A stretch of 64,000 nucleotides of DNA from Cephalopachus bancanus (GCA_027257055.1 JAPVLO010000073.1:1736001-1800000), one strand, 5' to 3'; shown: positions 13,002 to 28,200, numbered from the stretch's first letter. A program made the numbers and translations. Notes: generated from the letters alone by a model not told the origin.

Positions 13002-16000
13002 CCTGTGTTGCCCTCCATCCTCGTGACTGTAAAGACACTTATGGTGCTCTTAAAATCTCTCTCTGGCTGCCAGTTGTCGTTTACAATGACTTGGTAAAAT
13101 AACATTAAGGCTTTTGGCTTCACTAAATAAAAGCAAATACAATTTCTGCTTACAATTCTATCCTTTGCCCCTGCTGCTGGGGGGCCCAGGAAAGTGTGAG
13201 ATGAGCAGGGGCAGCCTGGGGTGGCCCAGAAAGAGACACCACACGAGCCTCATCAGCCTCACCTCCCACCCCTTGGCCCCTTTCACGGCTAAAACATGCA
13301 ACCGCTCCATGGAGCCTTGTGGCTTTAGTCAAATGTTCAAACATTCTGTAAGTCCAAGTATTCAGAATCTACTGACTTGGTGGTGCAAATAAGAATGGAA
13401 AAAGGTCATCTGAACAGATTTCATGAATGACTACAGATCTCCTAAAAAATTTTGTCTGAGAAAACACATATTTCAGAGTAATTAAAAATACACACATATA
13501 GGTTTAAAAAAAAGTTAGGCTAGTCAGAATTAATATATGGCACACAAATGACATTCCTGCCTTTTCTTTTGTATGCCATCTATCCCTTCTTCTACTTTGA
13601 TTTTGTTTGTGCCTTTGTTGAAGGGTCAAAATGAAACTGCTAATTAGTTAGTGAATCAGCACCCTCCACAATCAAGTCTGAGGCATGACATTGCCTTCCT
13701 CTCTCCCTGCTAGACACATTTTCAAGCCTATAAGTGCTATCTCCTTCAGAGGCTCTCGACTGATATTAGTGAAAGAATCAGCAGAACCAAAGAATGGACA
13801 GAAAGATGAACACATGAACAAGTTACTTCCTGATTCTCCCAATGACTTCTAATGACCTCTCACCCTATCCATTATATAGACAGGAACAGAATGTCATTTT
13901 TGATATTTGATTTGTCCATGAAGAGTGTTTTTGAAGAGTACCTCAGATAATTATTCATAATAGGAAGAACTGAGTTTGAATCCCAACTCTACCTCTTACA
14001 TTCAGTCACTTGAGCATCTTCTCATGTAATAAGGATACAGAGGTGGGCCACGCACACCATCCTGCCCTTGCGGAGTCACCAGCAAGTGCAGGAAATGTGA
14101 TCCAGTAATCATTAAAGTAAGTGTTGGCTGGGTGCGGTGGCTCAAGCCTGTAATCCCAGCACTTTGGGAGGCCAAGGTGAGGAGATTGCCTGAGCCCACA
14201 GGTTCGAGACCAGCCTGGACAAATTGGTGAGACCTTGTCTCTACAATATATCAAAAAGTTAGACCGGTGTGGTAGTGCATGCCTGTAGTTGCAGCTACTT
14301 GGAAGGCTGAGGCGGAAGGATCACCTCAGCCCAGCAGGTCAACAGTGAGGTGGCCATGCATGTATATCACTGCAGTCCAGCCTGGGTGATGGAGTGAGAC
14401 TCTAACTTTAAAAAAAAAAAGAAAGTAAGTGTTGAAGTTCCCACTGTGATGAACACCAAGGAGGAAAGCGTCATGGTGCTATGCGCATCTAACAGGAAAA
14501 CAGCTGAGGTGATGTCCAGCGGGTGAATGGGACCTGACTGAGCTGACAAATGTACCTCTTTGGAGGGGCCATTACTCTGTCCCAGTTTCTTCATCTGTGA
14601 AATAGAAATACTACAGACCTCACATGGCTGGTAAAAAAGACTAAGTGTGGCAGCAGGGGTCAAGGTGTCTACACACGTATGTGCCTGGCTGTTCAATAAA
14701 ATGGGTCTCTTTTTACCTCCCCTCCCCCTCCACTAGCCCTAAAGTTCCTCCTTTCTCTATCAGTCACACACCAGCTTGTAAGTAAAAATCCTGCTTGTTT
14801 GTTAACAATTAGAAATGCAAATGATCAAACAGAAAGTTATCACCAAATTGCCAACTTCATGTTCTCACTGTTGACCACAATGTAGGTAACCAGTCATGAA
14901 GGCCTTTTGTCTTTAGTGAGGCATTTGGAGGGAAGCAATAAAGAAAATTCAAAAGTCAAAAGGCTGAGCTATGACCCACATTCTTTCACTATCTAGTTCT
15001 ATGGTCCTGGGAAAATTACTTTCCCTTGGTTGGATTAAATAATATTCCACTCCAAGTTTGACGAGAAATCCTAGAATTTTACAGCAGACTCACTGAATTT
15101 TAGTGACACTCTTTTCCCACTGTGATGACAGATGCTGTGGATACAAGTAGTGCCATCTATCATCTATCTATACCACATGTGTATATATATAATATTATAT
15201 GTGTATAATATTTTGCTTATATATACTACACACACACACATTAATGTTTCTCCCAAAGCATTTCAGAGTCAAATCTATCTTGGTATCGCCAATGCTTGGC
15301 ACAAAGGAGGGATAACATTCAATAAATGTTTGTTGAATAAAGTAATGAGAGAATTAATGCAAAATATGGAAGAGACAGAATTTTCTCTTTAAAAACTCAG
15401 GCGGATCCAAATTATAGCCAGTCACCAAGACTGAATAAATGAAAAAAGCAAAGTATTTCTCCTGGGCATTAGGCAGAGAAGCCTCATATGATACCTGGAG
15501 TCTGGCTAGTAGGGTGAATTAGCTATGACCAGGGACGTTAGCTGATCATTGCTTTCTCCCATATTATAAAACTTAGCCTTGGATCTATGGGGGAGGGTGG
15601 TGGAATTTCTCTTTTAGTAGTCCAAAATGTACCAGCCCCATGGAAGACAGATTTGGTTAGAGGAAGTGCCCTAAGAACCACATCTTACAGCAAGAAGCAT
15701 TTGCCATTAGGTTCAAAGAGAATAAATTAGAATCATAATCTCATGCTTTGCTTCAACAATGAGCCATTTTCCCTTCTCAAAGGAAATACTCTGCCTTAAT
15801 TCCCCTGAAAAACACCACCTTTAAATCTTATACATTATTTAGTGGATTCTTTGGGGGAAAAAAAAATCTCCAAAAAGAAAATAAAGAGTCATACTTGGTC
15901 AAGTGGAAAAAAAATGGAAACAAAGAAAGGCTAAGTGATTTACCCCATGGCAGACTAGTCTTCTGATATATAGAACTAGAAAATTAAAGTTCACAGTTAC

Positions 16001-19000
16001 AGTCAGCAGGCAACCCTGCTTTGTAAAATAAATACAGCTAAAACAGAGCCTTGAAAAGATCAAGGTAGGAGGATGACTTATCCTTACCACATCAGTATTC
16101 ATACAGGTAAACCATAAAATGTGCCATTTAAAATAGAGACCCCTAAGATGCTATATCCTTGTAAATAAGAAGCAGTTCAAATAAGACCCTTAACATCTAT
16201 ATGTCTTTTATATTCAGCTCATACTTGTGGGGGTGCATGTGTGAGGATAGCCAGGACCTACAGTGTTTAAAATAAGTATAATTCAGATAAGGTGACACCT
16301 GTGTAATAAACTAAGAAACACATTAATACAATCTTGTAAATTAAAACTTTTGTCCTTTCTTAATTATCTTGACTTTGAGGAACATATTGTATAATTTCAG
16401 GGGCTGGGACAGTGATGAATCAAACATTTTGTAAACCTTTGAAATGCTGATGTATTTGTGGTTGAGGATTCAGGTTTTTTTTTTTAAACCACCATATGTT
16501 TCAAACTCAAACAATCTCTGCCATACATCAGCTGGACTTTGGGGTTTTATCAAAAGTGGGAGTTTTTTCAGCTTGATTGGTGGAAAACTCACTTAATTCC
16601 ACTAATTAAGGATGACTAATGCTCCAACATAACAAATTCATCAAAATGCAAAATAGAATACACCTCTGCTCCTACCCTCCAACCAACACTTTTGGCAGAA
16701 CTAAGATTTTTTTTTTAATCTCCAAAATATAAACTGACTAATTATCATTTTTAACATGGAACCCGATAAAATTAGGTGTTATTACCTTCCTCTTTGAATC
16801 TTCTTTCTAACAAAAAAGAAAAGTTGGAAGGGAGTTGAGGAATGACCTTAAATTTCAGAACGAAGAAAAAAATGATTCAAAGGAGAAAGCCTAAATTTGG
16901 CGGCTGGAGATGTCAAAAGGCACCACCAAGTGGTGCGCTGGGGGAAGTGCAGCCTCCTCTGTTCAGGCCCTGGCTGCCCAAGCAAGGCCAGCAGGCCTGA
17001 GAGGAGCTGTGGCAACTACCCTGAAGACACCACTCTGGGCGGGTAGGGTGTGGCATTCAACAGTCTCAGTACTTCAGTTTCCAGAAAGCAGATAAATTAG
17101 GCAAAATGCCGCTACAAGCAGCTGAGCCAGAATTCTAATCCAAGTCCTCTGATTTAAAATCCAGAGCTCTGGACCTCCATTTAATCTTAGAATGAACAGA
17201 GATTAAGAAGTGAAGTCAAAAGCCTGTATACAATCGTCTGGGGCTGGAGTGTAATTATTTCCTCTAAATTGCATGACAGATTTAAACCTTTGCTTTTAAA
17301 AAGGACCAAAAGCATTTGTAATAAAAAAATTTTTTTTCTAAATATATGAGGGGAGACCCTCCCCCCAAAAAACCAGAATTATCTTTCGGAGGGCAGACCC
17401 CCCTTGTAGTACACTTGGAATTTGTTCCTCAGGATCAAACAGTCAACCAAAGTTTTAATCTGGAAGTTTTGAGAAGGGTGTGCCACAATTGGCAGAATAA
17501 ACGTCCTGAGTTGTGGCAAACAGGTGACAGGTTCTTCCACTGACAACACACCCACCCACTGCAATGAGTGAGTTCAGCAGTTTTTGACCCAAAACTTCAT
17601 GTCCCCCATGCCCCACCCTCCCCACGCACCTGATCTTACCCTGGGAGATGTTTTTTTTGTGTTTCCTGGATGAAAAAATCCTCAAAAGGAAATGTTTTTC
17701 CGATGTGGAAGAGATAAAACAAAAAATGGCAGAAATACTAAAAGGCATCAAAATCTATCATGTTCAAAAACCATTTTGAGCAGTGGAAAAAGCATCTCGA
17801 TAGATGTATTGCATCAAATGGAGAGTACTTTAAAGGTGACAGAAGTTTAAACATGTAAGAATAAATTCGCAATTTTTTATAAATAAATTCCATTTTCTGG
17901 GTCCCCCCCCTCATATGTATATACATATATGTGCAAATGTACATGCATACACCTATTGATGCTTGTAGCAAACATGAATGCTTTTTATAGAAAACTTGAA
18001 TAATGCAAATGAAGATAAAAAGAATTCACTTAAAAATCCACCACTTAGTAGTAACCACTTTAAAACAGGCACATTTATTTCTAGTTTCTTTTCTTTGTGT
18101 ATACAAACATATTATTTATTTTAGAAAATTGGTCTTAATCTATATGTAAAATGTTTAAGTCAATATTGAACAACCAAATATAATTTTATATGGGCTGGCA
18201 AACTTTCTAAACACTAGAGAGAGGTGAGGTGCAGTAAGTATATACTAACTTGTACATAGTTGTATAAATTTAAATTGTAGCCTTCCAAGCAAATATTTCT
18301 GAGGTGCCTGACCCTTGTGTTTTTAATCTATTCAGTGGAGTAAAGGAAAAGTAAACTTGGGTTTACACCCTGGCTTTACCAACAGTGGCTGCAGTACCTT
18401 CAGTAAGTCACTAATCTCAATGACTCTTTCCTCTCTTGAAAAACTGAGATGGCTATCACTGTCCTGCCTAATCAGAACACTATCAGGAGGAGCACAAGAA
18501 ATGAGGTAAGTGCAGATTCTCTGCAAAGTTCCCATTGTACAAATGCTCTTCAGGGCTCTTGGCATTCTCCAGCATTTAGTCCATAGTAAGCATGTTCACA
18601 GTTCTCTTTTCTAAAATTGACTGTCATGCTCTCTTTGAAAATTGAATGATTTTGGCGGGGATCATGGCTACCTGCCTTTCGCAAACACTTCCCTGGAGTG
18701 GGTCCTGCTTGCCTGTAAGGCTCAAATGCAGAATTTTCCTGTTCTATCGGTACCTAATTGCCTTGTCATACTGTGTTGTGTCCCCCTGCTTCTTATCACA
18801 AAAAGCATTCTGCCAATCTAATCTGAGGAAATTAAATTCCCCATATGATGACCCTGCTTGATTCTGCAAGTTCCCATGTGACTTCATATTTCTCTCAATC
18901 TTAGGATCCTTTCCAGTTGGTCAGAGTATTCCCCCCATTGTTATCTGATTACATGGATAACTGATTTCCTAACATAATTTCCAGTTAGTCCTCCTAGGAT

Positions 19001-22000
19001 TTTTCTTTTTTATAGTGACCTATCCCTAACACCATGGCTTTATTGCTCCTCACCCGCCCCCTTATTTGGACCTTTCTATAGGACTGGTAACTTTCTTTTC
19101 AATCAGATACAATTGATAAGCTTGTTACTGTTTCCAAGATGCCAACCTACAAAAATGTTCATATTTGGTAAGTCAGTTGTCCATTTAATTTTTCTACAAG
19201 GAACACTAGGCGAGGCCTTTCATGTTCAATCCGACTGGGCTTTTGCTTCTTTCTCATGTATACATACACATTTCTTTTGCTCCTTTCTCTTTTTTTTTGG
19301 AGTGCAGTGGCACGCTCACAGTTACTGCAGCCTTGATTTAACTTATGCGATATTTCCACCTCAGCCTTCCAAGTAGCTGGAACTACAGGTGTATGCCACC
19401 AAGGCTGGCTAATTTTTTTTTTTAATTGTAGAGAGGAGGTCTTGCCAAGTTGCCGAGGCTGGTCTCGAACCCCTGAGCTAAGGCAATCCTCTCGCCTCTG
19501 CCTCCCAAAGTGCTGGGATTACAGACATGAGCCACCATGCCCAGATTTTGTTCCTTTCTGATACAGCACCTTAAATGCAACAGTAGGCCCAAGCCAGAGG
19601 GAACCCTGTACGTGCCCACATGCACCATGAGTGGAGTGTGCGATGTCTTAATATATCCACATACAGCCACTGGTGCTGACCAGGCTACTAAGTAGGAGTG
19701 GGAACACTGATTAAGTCAACAATCTTTAAATTATAAAGATCAAGTCATATAAGAAAAATCCACTATTAATTCCCTAAAGAAATATTTTCAAAACTGAACA
19801 AAAGATTTTCAATCAACTTTGAGTGCCATCTCTGTCTGCTTATCTTAGTGTCACCCCATTTTGTTCTCTCCACCTCCCTTCCTGCACCAGCCTGGGTTCC
19901 TGCTGGGTTAGGGAAGGGCAGGAAAAGGGAGGAGCAGAAGATTTTCAAAATGAAAATGAAAGCAGATACATGGAGTGAAAGGATCAAAAGACACTTGTTT
20001 GTGAGGCTGATCAGAGTAGGTGTGAACTAGGAAAAACTTGTCAGAAGACTCTAACATTTATCGTTGTGTCCCCATGAGAAGAAAAAGAAACCCAAGCTAC
20101 ATGTCATACTTGTTTTGCTTAAATTCATGCTCACAGAGTGTCAATGTACATGTTGTCCAATAATCCATCATCGGGCTTTTTCCCTTAATTTATACTCTTC
20201 CAAACAGCCCCACCACTTATTGTTTCTCCAGTGTCCTTGGACACTGACTGTCCAAGTTCTTCAAGGCTTGGTTCAAATCTCATCTGACTCATAAGGTTAC
20301 CCATGACCAGTCCACCCTACAGACCTCTCCCTTCTGAAAAATCTGCCACATGCTGCTGGTTACTCCTCCCAACTAGACAACGTGCTTTTCCAAGGCAGGG
20401 AGCATGTTTCACCCACCACTGGAGTCTCTTCTCCTTACACAGAGTGATAGTAACTGTACAGCATGAACTTGGATTACTTGTCTCTACATCCATCTACCTG
20501 GCATTTATCCATTCACACCTGAATGCTACACCTCCTGCTAAACAGTAGGGTTCAATGACCACTGCTCTTGTTTTGAAATATAACTGCCATGCCTTTGTGT
20601 GTGGCCAATCTAGTCCCAGTGACGGACAGCTGGCTCTTAGCCAATCATCAAGAAATGATCCATCAAGAAGTAGGCGGAGTCTAGCACAAAGCCTAGCCCA
20701 TGCCAGAGATGACCATGACGCCGAGGGGCTGCTGAGTCTCCAAAGAGGGTTTTCAGGATGGTAGGGAGTTCTTCTGCAGAACAGTTCAGGTTTGGCCCAT
20801 CTACTGTATGAACTTGCCATTCTGAGCTGTGGAGATGCCATCACCACAGTAACACCCACCACCACTGAGGAATGGGAGAGTCTGTGTCATTAACTGTCTA
20901 CATCAAGTCTATGTCATTAACTTAGTGATGGGCCCTCACATAAAACAGGAGTTATATGTACATAAATCTTCATTATTCATCATAAACACTCAGGGAAAAA
21001 ACAGGCTTAGCTTCTTTTCATGCTCTTAAAAATAGGTTTCAAAGAAGGAAAATTACTTACTGCCTTCCCATGTACAATGCAAAAGATTCAATGCCCCTTC
21101 CACCCTCTTCCAGTGTGCAAGATGGAAGAATGCGTACGCTATTGCTTCACTGTCTCCTCTCTTCAGGATGTGCTCTGGGGGCAGGATTAAGCTTTTCATT
21201 TCTAGTAGGTACTGAAATAAAAAAGGCAGGAGACAGAGGTGTTAACACATAGTGATTTGGAATTCAATAATGGAAATAGAGCAGTTGATTTCCCTAAAGT
21301 CACCATTTCACCAAATCTGCAACCTCATTCCTACATTTGAAGGCAATTACGAAAACATCCAGCAATGCAAAGCTTGCTGACAGATGATTAGCCTTGTACT
21401 GGTTTCCTATGGTGAAGATCACAGGCTTTCAGGTTAAGATATTCTAATCAAAGAAATATCTATAGACGTAAAACAGCATAAAGGAAAATGCAGAAGACAT
21501 AATAATCTGGTATACTCTTGGAATCAGAATTAGAATATATACAATGAACAGGACACATGAAGGTTAAGAAGTTATGAGGCTAAACCGACTGCACTGGAGA
21601 GATTTGAGACTGAGTAGAATTGCCCATTATTTTTTTCTATGCAGATAGATCACGAAGAAGGACCTTGACCTGTGAAAAGAGTCACCCACAGTTGTTCAGA
21701 TGCTGCAGGGAGGAAGGGTGGCAGCCTGAGCACAGGAAGACTCGAGGGAGGGGTGCAGTACAAATCCCAGACTGTAATGTTCTGCTAGACCCGTCCTAAG
21801 GAGCTTATGCTTCTCTGTTGCTGTCTTCTGCAAAGGGGGTGGGAGTACAAAGCCAGATGCATATCCTGGGGGTGGAAGAATATTCAAATTCCCATTTTCC
21901 TTTTGTTTTAGTATAGAATAGAAAGAGAGGCATGTTTAGGAAGGTATTTTAGAATTGGAATTGTCACCTCTTCTTTGCTGTCTGGCAGTCTCTCTGTGCT

Positions 22001-25000
22001 CCACTCCTTACCTGCCATCCCTGGTCCATCCTGACACACACACGCACCCAACCACCAATACCACCATCACAACAGCCCAGGCATCTCCTTCGAAAGAGAG
22101 ATTAGCAGACAAAGGAGGAATGCACACAGCAAAAGGCAGGTTATGAGAAGAGGTGTTCAAATATTTTAATGTCAGAAGTAACTACTTATGGATTTTTCTG
22201 TCAGTGGAGATTTATGAGCAAGGCCGAAGGGTGGAAGAGTCCCAATGCACAGCATGAAGATGGCGACACACAACCAATGATTCATTGTCATCAGGCTGAG
22301 GCATCACCCAGTTGCCCAGAAGCTTCCTCTCCTGTAGGCACATTGGCGCTGGGGTGTAAGGCCCAGAAGAAGTCGGGAGAACACAGTCGGGCATCCTGGC
22401 TCAGCAGTCAAAACCTTCCTCCCTCTGGATCTGACAAGTGAAGAAACTTCCAGTTCTGGTCTCAAAGCAGGAAGAGTAGGGAAATGAGAGGGAGACACAG
22501 AGTTGACACATGAGGAATAGATGGGAGAGGAAGGCTTGCAATAGTAGGACCCTTTCCAGGCTGGTCTTTCTTATCCATGTGTCTTTCTTCTCAGCTGAAT
22601 CATAAGATCCTCAAGATTTTTATAATCAATATTTTTTATTATGATATTGTGGAGTACAGTTAAGGGTTAGGTATACATATATGCTTCGTTCAGGCACCCT
22701 TGTTGATAAGAGGTGTCTCCCCTTCCCTAGACAGATATTTACTACTGTGAATCCCACCTCCCTTCCCCTCCTCCCCCATAGTTTCCCACCACTATCAGTC
22801 TAGAGTCTATAATACTGAGTGACCTCTCACAAAAACAAAGATCTGAGTATCACATCTGAGTATATGAGTGAGAACTCATATAGTGGACCTTGATCATAAG
22901 AAAATGACTGACAGTGTTGGGAAACTATGGGGGGGAGGGGAAGGGAGGTGGGATTAACGGTAGCAAATATCTGTCTGGGGAAGGGGAGACACCTCTTATC
23001 AACAAGGGTGCCTGAACGAAGCATATTTGTATACCTAACCCTTAACTGTACCCCACAATATCATAATAAAAATATTGATTATAAAAAAGATTTAAAATAG
23101 TCAAATTCTAAAGAAGGATCATGCTGTATGAACTTTGAAACAAACTAAATATGAAAACAACTAGCTCATGTATCCTAGGGGTATCAAAATCTCTTTAAGG
23201 CCCCTGAGAATCAGTTGGTGGCTGAAAGAGTGTAAACTACTATTCCTTTTATTTCTATGATCAGGAAAGGCTTTCAAAATCAGTTCATTAAGTACCCAAG
23301 AAAGAACACTTCTCCTAGCCTAGAGAATCTTCAGAAATCAGGGCACCTGAGAAGAAGTGGGCCTTGTGCATAGAAAATAAGCTAGTAGGAAATAGGGCAG
23401 AGAAACTTGGCAGACGGGGTGGGCAGTTCAGAAAATTACTGACTAAGAGATACTACAGCTCTACCCTGAGCAGTGGCTCAACATGGTGGCTCCTACCACA
23501 TGTGGCTACTTAAATTTAAATTAATTAATATCAAACAAAATTAAAAATTCAGTTTCTCTGTCATATTTCAAGTCATATTTCAAGTCCTCAGGTGTTGCAT
23601 ATGGCTTATAAATACTGTATTGGACAATGCAGGGAACATTTCCATTAGCACAGAAAGTTCTTCTGAACAGCACTGACTGCTGTAGACAATGGTTTCCAAA
23701 CTTCAAATAACTAACCCATTTTTAACACGAAAACATTTCACAGATGCCCATGATAGGAGTTATCAGTGTAGTATCAGTTGGTAAACTGAAAATATACAAC
23801 ATGACAAAAAGTTACAATAAATTCCACAAAACAAAAATGCATTTAAAAGTATCATTGGCCACCAGGGCATCTACACACATTTGAAAAATAGTGGTGCACA
23901 CGTGTGGGAGACAGATGGCTTACTCAGCCTGCAGGCTGAATGGGATGCATATGGCTTCAAGGACACCATCCATAGCCCCAGATGTGGGCTGTAAGGTAAT
24001 GCTCTGTTTCTCCTTAATGCTAAGCTCTCTCTAATCTTTGCATGTGTGTACTTTTCACAGACCTCCTTATATTCATTATCCATGTGTCTCTTCTCAGCTG
24101 AATCATAAGACTCCCAAGATCATGAACCTTGTCATTTTCATCTTAAATCCCTCCCCCACTCTGCACCTCCTACAGAGCCTTGCACGTCAAGGTAATATTT
24201 ACAAAAAACATCAAATTAAATTGAAATCTTAATTCCCAAGAAGTCTCTCAGAGTGAACATCCCTGCTCCAATTAGCCTCAAGAGACCAACCAAAGCAACT
24301 CACCAAGGAAACCTAGCTCTGCTTTCTCATCTTATCTATTTTATGGCAGATTGAGGTTATGTCTATAAGGAGATTTATACTCCTTTATAGTTCTAAACAA
24401 ATCGTTGGCCCTAACCAAATGATGAAGGCTAATAACAACAATGTGTTATGTTTTTGGCCAGGCTTAAAATGGCTGGCAAGATCAGTTCTCGACATGTGCA
24501 ACATTTAAATTAGAAAGGCATGCAACAACATTTCACATCTTACTTGTCAAGAAAAAAATAAATGGAAGAGGGCAGATCCCTATCCACAAGTATGCAGAAA
24601 TCAATTAGAATAACTGTGGCTCGCAAGTCAGAACACATGTTCTGCCTGTACTAATGACTGGGTTTCTACTGCCTAAGTCAGCTTTCTGTGCTATCTTTCC
24701 TGCCATCCTGCCTCTAACTTCCTTTCTCGAGTCTCAAATCACACTCATCTTGAAGAACAGTGCTTCTAAAAATTTCGGAAGCAACTTTTCAAAACCAATG
24801 TATGTGTCAGAATCCAGTTTTTTATGCCCAATACAGGAGACCATTAAGTAGGCACAGCATACAAAGAGGAGAGGGCTGTGGTCCCTGGGCATGAGTAGTG
24901 TCTACGCATGGGGGTATTTAGGCAAAAGCTGGCTCACCTGTCAGGAGAGCTGCAGAAGAGATCTGATCCATCAGAGACTACCCCAGGTGACTGCTAAAAC

Positions 25001-25245
25001 CTCTTTTGTTAAGATCTTAACATTCTATAATAATTTGAATGAAGATATCCTAAAGTTTTCTTTCAACACAAATACAAATACCAAAGAATGAATTCATACT
25101 GCCTTTTTTTTTAACTTTCATACCAATAAAAGCGAAAGTTATATTATTCTTATTCTGACAATAAAAATGTATATTTGATTTTATGGGGGATTAATTTATT
25201 TTGTGCTCTGTGCATTACACATTTTCTGTAATTTTTTTTAAGAGA

Positions 25246-25296
<51 letters not shown>

Positions 25297-28200
25297 GTTT
25301 TGTTTCCAGAGATGGGGTCTCTCTCTGTTGACTATGTTGCAATCATAGCTCACTGTAACCTTGAACTTCTGGGCTCAAGTGATCTTCCAGCCTCAGTCTT
25401 CTGAATACCTAGGACCACAGGAGTGTACCACCATGCCCACCTTGTAATAAGCATTTTTCTTTTTTTTTTTTTAATAACAAAAGACAACCAGAGATGGAAA
25501 TTTTTTGCATGTCTATAATGCTCTGGCACAACTGGCTCTGATAAAAAGGCTATAAAACCTGAAAAGATGTTTTTAAAACATCAGTAAAGAGTTCACAGAG
25601 TAAAACACATGCTATTTGAGAGAGATGCTACATGGTCTGAGTTCCAATGTTGTTTACTCCCTGGACTCAGTAAAACACAGCAGGGGCAGGACACAAACAC
25701 TACAAGAAACCATGGCTTACTCAGATCACGCTGTGATGGAGAATGAGGTGCATGTCACCAGGATGTCTCACTCCCTCTCAACTGCCATCTGCAACTTTGA
25801 AGCACATATTGGAATCCTGGCTCTACTATTTAGCTTGAGACTTAACCATGTCATTTAATTTATTTGAGCCTCAGTTTGCTCATACATGAAATTGGAATAA
25901 TAAAAACACATCTTGCAGTATTTAATTTTGAATATTACATAAAATAAATACACATGAAATATTCACACAGTATCTGGCACATAAGTGTTCACTGAATAGT
26001 AGCTTTTTTTTTTTTTTTTTTGAGTAGAGTCTCACTCTGTCACCTAGGCTGGAGTGCAGTGGCATGCTCACGGCCACCGCAGTTCAACCTGCTGGGCTCA
26101 GGCAATCCTTCCACCTCAGCCTTCCAAGAAGGTGGAACCAAGGTGTGTGCTACCATGCCCAGCTAATTTTTTTTTTTACTTATTATAGAGATGAGGTCTC
26201 ACCATGTTGCTCAGGCTGGTCTCAAACCCCTAAGCTCAGGCAATCCTCTCACCTCCACTTCCCAAAGTGCTGAGATTACATGAGCCACTGCACCCAGCCG
26301 CTATTTTTGCTAACAAAAAAAATAAAAAATAAATGTTCATATTACTGTAGCATTAATTTGTATCCTGTGTGCATGTCCCACGAATAACTAAGTCTGTTTC
26401 TAGGTAAAGTACTTTAGTACTTTTACCATAGTAGCAAATCAGTTGAGAACTGGTTACCAAGGGTTGCCAATTGAACAACAGGGAAGCAGGCGTAAAGCAA
26501 AGCTGTACTGTCAAATTAAACCTGGTGATCTGCAGTACCACTTGGGGTCATCATCACAAGGTATGGTTCACTTCCTGGTTCACTTCTCCTATCCACTGGT
26601 TACTTTGCTTCAGTAAAAAAAAATATGTGAGGGCCTGCAGAGTATCCTAAGGATATAGACACAAGAGCATCCACAGATTACCCAAGGACACGAGGACAGA
26701 AGCACCCTCTGGGTACCCCAAGGATACGAATATGGAAGCACCCACAATGTACCTCAAGGGCATGGACATGAATCATCGGGTCAGTTCCTCACCTTGGATG
26801 ATCCATACAGGAGAAAGAGAGAGTGGGTGGGAGGGAGGGAGAAAAAGAAAGAATACATAGACAAGGAGACAACGAAATTCAGCAGGACGAGTAGCTTCGT
26901 AAGAGGTATACATTTAGCATTAAGGAAACGAATGGGGAGCACTGAGAAGGCATCACAGAAAAAGGAAAATAGGAATCAACTGCATTAAATAAACAAGAGT
27001 TCACACTGCAGAAATGAGGAGGAGGCGACGCCAGAGCAGCAAGGGCAAAGCACACCATCAGAGGGCATGATGTGTTGACAAACTGGCGGAGCTTGAGTAC
27101 TAACATGACAGTAATTGCCAGCACTGATTAAGCACAAACACGGGCCAAGCATGACCTCAGTTGCTCCTTACACCAACTCCGTGTGGGAGTTAATATTATT
27201 ATTTCTGTTTCACAGATGGGAAAATGAAGGTATTAGGAAGTTAACAACTTGCACAGGGTTGCACAGCTGCATGTGGCAGTACTTGCACTTGAACGCAGGC
27301 TTTCTGCTACTCTCTAAGGGACTGAAGCAGGAAAAGTAGGTTGTCAAAGGCCTTCCATGACATGCTCCAGAGGGTGCCCTTACCTTGAGTTACTCTGTGG
27401 TTTTCAAACTTTTAAAGAATACGGTTGGCCCTTTAACAACACAGGATTGAACCGTACAGACCCACTTACATATGATTTTTTTCAACTAAACACTGATTGA
27501 AAATACAGCATTCATGGAATAGGAAACCTGGGTATAGGAGGGCTGACTTTCTGTATACACTGGGTTCTGCTGGGTTCCTCAGGGTTGAATGCGGGGACTT
27601 GAGTATGCACAGATTTTGGTATATGTGGGGGGTCCTGGAACCAATTCCCTACAGATCCTGAGGGATGACTCCAATTTGTTCAAAGGAAACAACAACAACA
27701 AAATTAAAACAGAATCTGTGAAATTGATGGAAAACAAAGCTGTGGGGGAACCTGAGGGAAGAACTCGAGAGAGGTCTGAGGCTCTTATGGCTCCTAGGAA
27801 GATGGTTTGAAAATCACTGCAGCAGGCAATTGGGAAGTGAGTGGGCAGTTTGTGGTTTTGAGAGAATTCGTGTGTCATGTAAGATCAACAGACAGGGAAG
27901 AGATGGAAGTAAGCAAAGTCTTAGAAAGCTCCTGTTATAATCCAGGTCAGGGGTATCAAAATCGGGGCTGGGGAAGAACTTCCCCAAGATTCAGTGCCTG
28001 GCTAAATCTGAGAACTAGAGAAGGAACCCAGGGTGATGGCCACTTTTATACTTAGGAAACTAGAATAATGTAAGCTCCTTAGTTAGCATGAAGACACCAG
28101 AGGAGGAAGAGGCTTAGCAGTGGGAAGGTAACAAAAGCAGTTTAAAAACAGTTTAAAGAACATAGGCCAGGTGTGGTAGCTAACACCTATAATCCCAACA

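Larger units (their letters stand above)
10805..21060 (-). other. ST7 intron, about 10.3 kb
   Basis: No coding exon was recognised. It contains a (CA)n tract, a plus-strand Alu, a minus-strand Alu, and MIR and L2 fragments listed separately; further MIR-like scraps lie near 13960-14030, 14560-14690 and 17090-17180. An old L1/HAL1-like AT-rich stretch occupies about 17960-18180. I see nothing in 10805-12950, 13000-13950, 15360-17080 and 18600-19270. Confidence 0.65.

Noticed and set aside
20494..20865. 123-codon minus-strand frame
   Set aside because: No recognised protein, no splice or poly(A) context, mostly L2 and unique intron sequence.
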